From contig DAISIR010000008.1 in NCBI GenBank assembly GCA_036821905.1, forward strand, positions 1 to 64,000: DNA of 64,000 bases, written 5' to 3'. Of the stretch, positions 57,824 through 64,000 are shown piece by piece. Each line of letters begins with the position of its first letter. Position 1 is the stretch's first letter. A model generated the notes under the pieces. The model saw only the letters and a list, made by a program, of their open reading frames with translations, was not told the DNA's origin and ran no database searches. The DNA is from Brooklawnia sp937867175 (GTDB taxonomy: Bacteria; Actinomycetota; Actinomycetes; Propionibacteriales; Propionibacteriaceae). The position numbers and the translations under genes were made by a program.

Positions 57824-59647
57824 TCAGCGGCGCGCGTGGTTGTCTTGGCCCAGCGCGTCGAACGCGGCGTACAACTCGGCGTTGAGGCTGCGCAGCAGCC
57901 CGGCGTCCGGCTTGAGAACCTGCCGGTCATAGGTGAGCAGGCCGTTCGTCTCGGTCTCGACGTCGCTGACCTGGGTGTAGACGCAACCGCGCAGCCCCCG
58001 GGCGACCAGCGGGATCAGTTGTTCGCGGTAGAGCGTCCCCACTGCTCTGTTGAGCAAGCCCTCGTCGGCCTGGGTGCCGTAACCGTAGTGCCCTGCCACC
58101 TCCCAGGTGTGCCCATCGACGACCAGGTTGTAGCCGCCGAATTCCGACAGGAAGAACGGCCGCCGGTCACGCCGGGCAGGGCGCCGCAGCCCGAGAACAT
58201 AGCGATGTCGACTTCGGAAATCGCCGCCGCCTTGGTCGTGCCAACCGGATGCCGCATCCACCAGCCGGGTGGGATCGGCCGCCCGCACCATCGCCTCGAT
58301 GCGGTTGGTCTGGTACTGGCCCCAAGCCTCGTTGAAGATCGTCCAGCAAACCACACTGGGATGGGGGCTGAGCAGGCCGATCATGCCCATCAGGTCGGAC
58401 TCGAAGATCTCCCGGCGCTCTCGGTCTTGTCGGCCGGCGGCGGCCTGTGCGCGGCGGGAGGTGTCGTCCAACTGCACGTCGAGCGACATCACGAAGCGTG
58501 ACTGCCGCAGACTGTGCCGCGGCTTGCCGCCGTTCACGACGTCCTGGATGACCAGCATGCCGAGCCGATCAGCATGGTCGTAGAAGCGTCGGGACTCGAC
58601 CTTGATGTGCTTGCGGACGCCGTTGAAGCCGAGCTCGCGCATGCGCTGCAGGTCGGCGACGAGCGCCTCGTCCGCCGGAGCGGTCAGGCCGGTCTCGGGC
58701 CAGTAGCCTTGGTCAAGCGGTGTGTTGAGTAGGATCGGGAACCCGTTCAGCAGCACGGCGTGCCGCTGTCCCCCTGGAGCCCCCGGAATCCGACCGATCT
58801 CGACGGTGCGCAGGGCGGCCCACGACCGGACCTCGTCGTGACAAGTGCGAACCTGCAGCCGGTAGCGAAAGGGGTCCTCCGGGCTCCATAGTCGGGGCTC
58901 GGGCAACCGGACGCGGATTTGCTCACCGGACTTCCCGGCGGCGGCGAGGCTGTCGCCGTCGGGCAACTCCACCACCACGTCCACAGGGCAGGGCCTCTCG
59001 GTCGTGACCTGGACGTCCAACCCGTCCAGCGTGTCGGTAGTGACCGCGTGTACGCCGGTGATGGCATTGTCGGGTAACTGCTCCATCCAGACGCTTTGCC
59101 AGATGCCGCTGGTGGCGGTGTACCAAATTCCGCCCGGCTGGTCCGATTGCTTACCGTGCTGCTGGCCGGCGGCAGGGCCGGGGTCGCGGACGCCCACCAC
59201 CACCTCGACCGGGTCGCCGTGCCAGGGCAGTTCGATGGTGAACGGCAGGTAGCCACCCCGGTGGGAGCCCACGCACTGACCGTCCACCCAGATCGCGCAC
59301 TCGTAGTCGACCGCCTCGAAGTTCAGCACCACCCGGCGTCCCTGCCAGGCCTCGGGCGGCTCGACGCGGCGGCGGTAGAAGAGCGTCTCATCGGCGGCCA
59401 GCGCGCGCGTGACCCCGGACGCCACAGTCTCCAATGCAAACGGCACATTGATTCGGCCGTCGTAGCAGATCGGCTGGGACTCGACGACGAGCGCACCCAC
59501 TGCGGGCCGGACCGCGTAGTCCCACCAGCCGTTGAGGCTGCACCACTCAGCGCGTTCGAGCATCGGGCGAGGGTAGTCCGGCAACGGGTTCGGGTGACCG
59601 ACTGCCTGGAACGCCCAAGGGGTTCGAAGCCTGGTCGCGTGGGGCAT
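57824..59647 (-). CDS. Glycoside hydrolase family 2 protein
   Basis: 607 aa. The sugar-binding domain (about 35-190, YRRRVEPPEAWQGRRVVLNF, GGYLPFTIEL), an Ig-like domain (190-285) and a TIM barrel (from 290, LDQGYWPETGLTAPADEAL) match GH2. E440 in FNEAWGQ is the acid/base and E502 in LSEFGGYN the nucleophile. No signal peptide, so it is cytosolic. Beta-galactosidase, glucuronidase or mannosidase activity cannot be decided. ATG 59647 is 31 bases after the GT2 stop on the same strand; likely one transcript. Confidence 0.85.
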   Translation of the reverse strand: MPHATRLRTPWAFQAVGHPNPLPDYPRPMLERAEWCSLNGWWDYAVRPAVGALVVESQPICYDGRINVPFALETVASGVTRALAADETLFYRRRVEPPEAWQGRRVVLNFEAVDYECAIWVDGQCVGSHRGGYLPFTIELPWHGDPVEVVVGVRDPGPAAGQQHGKQSDQPGGIWYTATSGIWQSVWMEQLPDNAITGVHAVTTDTLDGLDVQVTTERPCPVDVVVELPDGDSLAAAGKSGEQIRVRLPEPRLWSPEDPFRYRLQVRTCHDEVRSWAALRTVEIGRIPGAPGGQRHAVLLNGFPILLNTPLDQGYWPETGLTAPADEALVADLQRMRELGFNGVRKHIKVESRRFYDHADRLGMLVIQDVVNGGKPRHSLRQSRFVMSLDVQLDDTSRRAQAAAGRQDRERREIFESDLMGMIGLLSPHPSVVCWTIFNEAWGQYQTNRIEAMVRAADPTRLVDAASGWHDQGGGDFRSRHRYVLGLRRPARRDRRPFFLSEFGGYNLVVDGHTWEVAGHYGYGTQADEGLLNRAVGTLYREQLIPLVARGLRGCVYTQVSDVETETNGLLTYDRQVLKPDAGLLRSLNAELYAAFDALGQDNHARR

Positions 59648-59678
59648 GGGCAACTCGCTTTCCGAATGTGGATACTGC

Positions 59679-60725
59679 TCAGTTGAAACCGAAGAACCGT
59701 CTCGCGATCCGGTACAAGACGAGCGTCAACCGCCTGCCGAGCCTGCCATGCAGGTTCACCACGCGGCCCAATGGTGTGCGCATCAACCGTCGCCAAGTCA
59801 CCCGGTCGGTTTCCCGGATCTCCCGCCACAACGCCGTCTTCTGCGCCAGGTACTCCTGTTTGCCGGTGCGAATGCAGATGATCGAGGAGACCGCGGTCAC
59901 CACACCCAGGTACGACTCAAGGTAGGCTCGCAGCCGCCCGGGCAGCGGGACGTCACGGCTGGGCAGGTGGCCGATCATCAGGCGGTTGACCTTGAGTTGC
60001 TGGTCGGCGCGTTTGACCATGATCGACTCGTTCACCGACTGACCGGGACGACCGATGTAGTAGTGGTAGAGGTTGATGTCGAGGTAATGGATTGTGCGGG
60101 TCAGCGCCAATGGCCCGTAGGCGAACAGGTTGTCCACATAGAAGGTGTGTTCGGGCAGGTCGATCCCGAACTCACGCAGCACGCCGGTTCGGTAGGTCAG
60201 TGCGTGCATCAACAAGTACTGCGACGACCGGAACCGCCGGGCCTGGTCCCACGTGATCGTCTGGCCGGCTGGGAAGACGTTGCCGTACTTCATCACATGC
60301 TTGCGGCGTTTGCCCTGCTTGTCGTAGACGAAGTTGGTGACCACCAGGTCGGGGCAGGAATCGTCGGCCACCAGCCCCCGCAACGCGCCGACGAGGGCCT
60401 GGAAGGCCTCCGGGGTGAGCCAGTCGTCGCTGTCCACCACCTTGAAGTACTGCCCCTTGGCGTGCCGCAGGCCGGTGTTGATCCCCGAGCCGTGGCCACC
60501 GTTCGGCTTGTTGATCACCACGAATCGTCTTGGATACTCGGCGGCGTATCTCTGCGCGATGTCACCCGTGTCGTCGGTCGAGCCGTCGTTGACCACGATC
60601 ACCTCGACATCGGCGGGCACCGGCAGCATGGAGTCCAGGCAATGGTGCAGGTAGTCGGAAGAGTTGTAGCTGGGAACCACCAGTGACAGCACTGTCGTGG
60701 TTTGACCGTCATCCTGGACGGGCAC
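59679..60725 (-). CDS. Glycosyltransferase family 2
   Basis: 348 aa GT-A enzyme. LSLVVPSYNSSDYLHHCLDS, VIVVNDGSTDDTGDIAQRYA and FKVVDSDDWLTPEAF with the DxD metal motif give the GT2 core in the first 120 residues. The rest has short hydrophobic segments but no clear membrane helix. It adds sugar to a polymer or lipid carrier, probably a surface glycan. The GTG at 60725 is chosen because AGGAGG is 5 bases upstream. Followed by the GH2 gene. Confidence 0.85.
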   Translation of the reverse strand: MPVQDDGQTTTVLSLVVPSYNSSDYLHHCLDSMLPVPADVEVIVVNDGSTDDTGDIAQRYAAEYPRRFVVINKPNGGHGSGINTGLRHAKGQYFKVVDSDDWLTPEAFQALVGALRGLVADDSCPDLVVTNFVYDKQGKRRKHVMKYGNVFPAGQTITWDQARRFRSSQYLLMHALTYRTGVLREFGIDLPEHTFYVDNLFAYGPLALTRTIHYLDINLYHYYIGRPGQSVNESIMVKRADQQLKVNRLMIGHLPSRDVPLPGRLRAYLESYLGVVTAVSSIICIRTGKQEYLAQKTALWREIRETDRVTWRRLMRTPLGRVVNLHGRLGRRLTLVLYRIARRFFGFN

Positions 60726-61059
60726 GAAATCCTCCTCGCGGACAGCCCGGCATGGGGCGGCGGATGCCAGCATCGTAACCGTTGATCGGGAGTACTGCGA
60801 TGGACGACCCAACCGACACCGGGCCGCCGACCACGGTCACGGGCGGATAACGATTTCCGCGGCGCGCGGTGGTTGCCGGGCGATGGGTTCCGCCGCCTGC
60901 TCGATTCCGATAATGTTCCCTCCACGTCACGGCGGAAACCGCTCTCATCCGATGCCGATTGGGACCGTCCCTCGTGCCGTTCGTCGCCCGGCCGCTGCCG
61001 GGCGACCGCGTCTACCGCTCGGATCGGCTGACCTCGGGCGGCTATATCCAGGAGGAAAC
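60726..61059. promoter_or_regulatory. Divergent intergenic region before the TRAP operon
   Basis: 334 bases between GT2 and dctP without a gene. It holds a perfect hairpin, GTCGCCCGGC-CGCT-GCCGGGCGAC (60983-61006), 54 bases before the dctP start, probably in its mRNA leader. CCAGGAGGAAAC is the dctP ribosome site. No promoter box or known regulator site could be fixed with confidence. Confidence 0.5.
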
Positions 61060-62088
61060 ATGAAGAAGGTCCTTGTGTCCGGTGTGGCGCTCGCGGCTTC
61101 CCTGGCTTTGGGTGCCTGTGGGCTGGGGCCGGCGACCAGCGGTGGTGGCGGTGGCAGCGGAGCTGCGTCCATCGTGATCAAGGTCGGCGACAACTGGAAC
61201 CAGACACATCCAATGGCTGCCGTCATGGACACCACCTTCAAGACCCAGGTGGAAGAGAAGTCGGGTGGCGCCATCGCCGTCGAGACCTACCACTCCGGCA
61301 CGTTGGGCAACGAGGCCGACCTGTGGGCGAGCGTGCGCAACGGCACCGTCGAGATGGTCGTCATCGGCACTGTGATGAACCAGGAATACCCCACCATGCT
61401 GATCTCCGACTGGCCGTGGCTCTACCGTGACGTCGACCACGCCAAGGCCGTCTGGACCGGCGAGGTGGCCGAGGAACTCAACGTCGCCTTCAACGAGAAG
61501 TTCCCCGAGACCCGCATCCTGGCCTGGGGTCCGAACTCCGCGCGCACCTTCACCAGCAACAAGAAGCTCGAAAGCGTCGGCGACTTCGCCGGCCAGAAGT
61601 TCCGGATGCCGGCCAACCCAATTCACGTGGGCCTCGCCGAGAACCTCGGCGCCAGCGCTCAGGTGATCCCGCTCGGGGAACTCTTCTCCGCGCTGGAGAC
61701 CGGCGTCGTCGACGGCCAGGACAACGGCATGGTGACCGTGGTCAGTGAAGGCCTGTACGAGGTGCAGAAGTGGGTCTACGAAACCAACCACATCATCGCG
61801 ACCTTGGAGGTCATTGCCAACGAGTCGTTCATGGCCGGCCTCACCGAAGAACAGCAGACGATCATCGCCGATGCCGCGCAGGCCGCCGCTGTGCAGGCTT
61901 GGGACGACTACAGCGCCAGCATCGAGAAGGATCGCAAGTTCCTGATCGACCAAGGCCTCACCGTCACCTCCCCGACCGAGGCTGACCGCCAGGCAATGAT
62001 CGACAAGACCCAACCGGTCGTCGACAAGCTGCTCGCCGAGAACGCTTGGGCCAAGGAACTCACCGACAAGATCCGTGCGGTCAAGTGA
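61060..62088 (+). CDS. dctP: TRAP transporter substrate-binding lipoprotein
   Basis: 342 aa. Lipoprotein signal MKKVLVSGVALAASLALGAC with the lipobox LGAC (C20), then a Gly/Ser linker. DctP-fold features: GTLGNEADLWASVRNGTVEM, FAGQKFRMPANPIHVGLAENLGA with the conserved Arg for the carboxylate, and ETGVVDGQDNGM. It binds the solute outside the membrane and hands it to DctQM. Binding of a carboxylate through that Arg is family knowledge; the ligand itself is unknown. Confidence 0.92.
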   Translation: MKKVLVSGVALAASLALGACGLGPATSGGGGGSGAASIVIKVGDNWNQTHPMAAVMDTTFKTQVEEKSGGAIAVETYHSGTLGNEADLWASVRNGTVEMVVIGTVMNQEYPTMLISDWPWLYRDVDHAKAVWTGEVAEELNVAFNEKFPETRILAWGPNSARTFTSNKKLESVGDFAGQKFRMPANPIHVGLAENLGASAQVIPLGELFSALETGVVDGQDNGMVTVVSEGLYEVQKWVYETNHIIATLEVIANESFMAGLTEEQQTIIADAAQAAAVQAWDDYSASIEKDRKFLIDQGLTVTSPTEADRQAMIDKTQPVVDKLLAENAWAKELTDKIRAVK

Positions 62089-62158
62089 GCCGAACGCAAC
62101 CAGCGGGTTCTGCGGCCACTCTCGGCCGCAGAACCCCTGCGTTCATCAAGGGGTCAAT

Positions 62159-62683
62159 ATGACAAATGCAATGGACAAGCTGTTCCGAGGGATCCAAATC
62201 TTGATCGCGATCTTCCTCGGGATCATGATCTTCCTGACCTTCCTCAACGTGATCATGCGCTACGTGTTCAGCTCGGGCTTCGTCTGGTCTGAGGAGATCG
62301 CCCGTATCTGCTTCATCTATCTGGTCTACCTGGGCACCATCGACGCCTACCGCGACAATCGTCACCTCGGCGTCGAGATGCTGGTGGCCCGCGTCAAGCC
62401 CGGCGCGCAAAGGGTCCTCTACCTGGCCATCCAGGGCATCGTGATCTGGATGATGGCGATCCTCACGATCGGCAGTTTCACCCTCGCCAAACAGGGCCTA
62501 CACGACAAGTGGGTGGCCACCGGCTACCCGGTCTTCCTGATCGCAGGGATCGGCGTGGTGACCGGCGTATCAATCATCCTCTTGGCCGGATCGAACGTCA
62601 TCAAGGTCTTCACCACCAAGACCCCCATCCTTGAGCTGATGGCGCCCAAGGATGATCCCGACGCAGAATTCGCAGTGGAGTGA
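62159..62683 (+). CDS. dctQ: TRAP transporter small permease
   Basis: 174 aa with four membrane helices (about 12-32, 48-66, 88-110, 128-150). FVWSEEIARICFIYLVYLGT matches the DctQ signature with the conserved Trp-x-E-E. ATG 62159 has AAGGGG just upstream; codons before it are not protein-like. It sits 70 bases after dctP and 12 bases before dctM. Confidence 0.92.
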   Translation: MTNAMDKLFRGIQILIAIFLGIMIFLTFLNVIMRYVFSSGFVWSEEIARICFIYLVYLGTIDAYRDNRHLGVEMLVARVKPGAQRVLYLAIQGIVIWMMAILTIGSFTLAKQGLHDKWVATGYPVFLIAGIGVVTGVSIILLAGSNVIKVFTTKTPILELMAPKDDPDAEFAVE

Positions 62684-62695
62684 GGTAACCGGGTC

Positions 62696-63985
62696 ATGCT
62701 GCTTCTAACCCTCTTCTTGGTCTACCTCATCGGCGCCATCGCGATCGGCGTGCCGATCGCCTTCGCGCTGCTCTTCTGCTCAGTTGCGACTGGTCTGCAC
62801 ATGGGCGGCACCGCCACCAACCCAGCCATCATCTCCGCTCAGCTGATGCGCGGCACCGACTCGGTGACGATGATGGCGCTGCCGTTCTTCGTGCTCGCCG
62901 GTGAGTTGATGAACCGCGGTGGCCTGACCACCCGTCTGATCAGCTTCGCGAACATCTTCGTCGGACGCGTCCGCGGTGGCCTCGGCTACGTGACGATCTT
63001 CGCCTGCCTGATGTTCGCCAGCCTCGTCGGCTCTGCCGTGGCGAGCACCGCCGCGCTGGGCGCCATCCTCATCCCGATGATGGCCAACTCAGGCTATGAC
63101 CGCGCCAAGTCGGCCGGCCTGGTGGCCAGCGCGAACCTCGTCTCACCGATCATGCCGCCGTCGGTGCCCTTCATCGTCTACGGCGTGGCCGCTGGAGTCT
63201 CAATCAAGTCGCTGTTCATGGGCGGTATTGCGCCGGCCATCTACCTGACCGCGGTGATGTGCATCATCTGGTTCATCGTCTCGCGCAAGGACAACATCAG
63301 GTCCACAGATCCCAGACCCACGGCTGGCGAGGCCGCCAAGATCTTCGTGGATGGCCTGTGGGCCCTGCTGCTGCCGATCATCATCTTGGTGGGCCTGCGC
63401 AGTGGCATCTTCACCGCGACCGAGGCTGGCGTGGTGGCCGTGGTCTACGCCTTGATCGTGGGCATCTTCGTCTACCGCGAACTCAAGCTGCCGGAGGTTT
63501 TCACCGGGTTGGTGTCGGGCGCGAAGATGTCGGCGGTCGTCATGTTCCTGGCCGCCAGCGCACAGGTTGCCGGCTACTTCATGACGATTTCGGGTCTGCC
63601 GAAGATCGTCATCGCCTTGTTGGAACCGCTCGTCGAGCGCCCGACACTGCTGATGGTGGTCTTGATGGTCATCGTGCTCATTGTCGGATTGGCCATGGAT
63701 GTGGTCCCGACGATCCTGATTCTGACCCCGATCCTTGTGCCGGTGCTGGAGGCCGCCAACATCGACCTGGTCTATTTCGGCATCGTCTTCGTGCTGGCCA
63801 ACGTGCTCGGCCTGACCTCTCCGCCGGTCGGCCCAGTGCTCAACGTAGCCTGCGCCGCCGGCAGGGTGAAGATGGACGACATCATCATGCCGGTGATCCC
63901 GTACTGGATCGCCCAGTCCGCCTTGGTGGTGGTGCTGGCCCTGTTCCCACCACTGATCATGGTGCCCTTGGGCTGGCTGGTCTGA
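62696..63985 (+). CDS. dctM: TRAP transporter large permease
   Basis: 429 aa, about 12 membrane helices. DctM features: MMALPFFVLAGELMNRGGLT, GSAVASTAALGAILIPMM, SPIMPPSVPFIVYGVAAGVS and LTSPPVGPVLNVACAAG. It carries the solute using a Na+ gradient. The ATG follows dctQ by 12 bases with a GAGG site. The gene is complete and ends 15 bases before the window edge. Confidence 0.95.
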   Translation: MLLLTLFLVYLIGAIAIGVPIAFALLFCSVATGLHMGGTATNPAIISAQLMRGTDSVTMMALPFFVLAGELMNRGGLTTRLISFANIFVGRVRGGLGYVTIFACLMFASLVGSAVASTAALGAILIPMMANSGYDRAKSAGLVASANLVSPIMPPSVPFIVYGVAAGVSIKSLFMGGIAPAIYLTAVMCIIWFIVSRKDNIRSTDPRPTAGEAAKIFVDGLWALLLPIIILVGLRSGIFTATEAGVVAVVYALIVGIFVYRELKLPEVFTGLVSGAKMSAVVMFLAASAQVAGYFMTISGLPKIVIALLEPLVERPTLLMVVLMVIVLIVGLAMDVVPTILILTPILVPVLEAANIDLVYFGIVFVLANVLGLTSPPVGPVLNVACAAGRVKMDDIIMPVIPYWIAQSALVVVLALFPPLIMVPLGWLV

Positions 63986-64000
63986 ACTGGCAGACGGGGC

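Noticed and set aside
1..64000. Frequent GGACGC/GCGTCC words as a possible Chi-like or uptake motif
   Set aside because: In a sample by eye both orientations were about equally common and mostly fall on Asp-Ala and Ala-Ser codons; a genome count would be needed to revive the idea.
1..64000. CRISPR arrays, IS elements, tRNA genes and prophage
   Set aside because: No regularly spaced repeats, transposase genes, cloverleaf sequences or phage genes were found.

Overview
The window is a high-GC chromosomal segment with no phage, IS or CRISPR signal. It looks like an actinobacterium, most likely of the Propionibacteriaceae. The evidence is the methylmalonyl-CoA mutase pair mutA-mutB followed by meaB (propionate chemistry), the succinylase route to diaminopimelate, actinobacterial GlgC/GlgA, a DUF3117 protein, TatB, an App1-like phosphatase and an actinobacterial-type RNase P RNA. 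Pyruvate:ferredoxin oxidoreductase next to an Nfn-type transhydrogenase indicates fermentative or anaerobic growth. The genus is not resolved.

Layout. 1-3400: cut-off possible regulator, a gene-poor stretch, a secreted protein that looks like an amidase with its catalytic centre deleted, and a C-C hydrolase/TetR pair with a palindromic operator. 3457-8250: RNase P RNA, acyltransferase, zinc-ribbon coiled-coil protein, Xaa-Pro aminopeptidase, stress-protein-like membrane protein. 8334-14481: CitE-like lyase, MgtE-like cytosolic protein with a DUF1003 membrane partner, Mrp, TatB, DapA, O-methyltransferase. 14563-22234: glycogen synthesis (glgC, glgA) and the dap genes dapE, dapD, dapC with fdxA. 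22361-33706: VanW-like cell-wall protein, fumC, putP, truncated globin, Usp, a surface-sugar acyltransferase, transketolase. 33834-39760: citrate synthase, lipid kinase/phosphatase pair, SPFH/ribbon-helix-helix operon. 39832-50567: panE, then the 8-kb nfn-nifJ locus, an aminotransferase and a small membrane protein. 50582-56804: mutA-mutB-meaB and a beta-hydroxyacid dehydrogenase. 56905-64000: patatin, a GT2-GH2 pair and a complete TRAP transporter dctPQM.

How it works together. Pyruvate would be oxidised by the very large NifJ (1694 aa, with its own C-terminal ferredoxin domain). The adjacent fused NfnB-NfnA protein (942 aa) could turn reduced ferredoxin plus NADH into NADPH. Citrate synthase, fumarase and methylmalonyl-CoA mutase supply the C4/C3 branch typical of propionic fermentation. 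Glycogen genes store carbon and the TRAP system probably imports an organic acid.

The most notable features are the oversized PFOR and fused Nfn pair; at least fourteen genes whose TAnnnT -10 box lies 6-7 nt before the start codon, implying leaderless mRNAs; a 34-bp divergent leaderless promoter region at 9263-9298; a tandem TGATATCA-type operator in front of the SPFH/RHH operon; and the catalytically gutted amidase. Gene-free stretches longer than 300 bases are 70-568 and 60726-61059; each has its own entry. The gap 3400-3898 is filled by rnpB.
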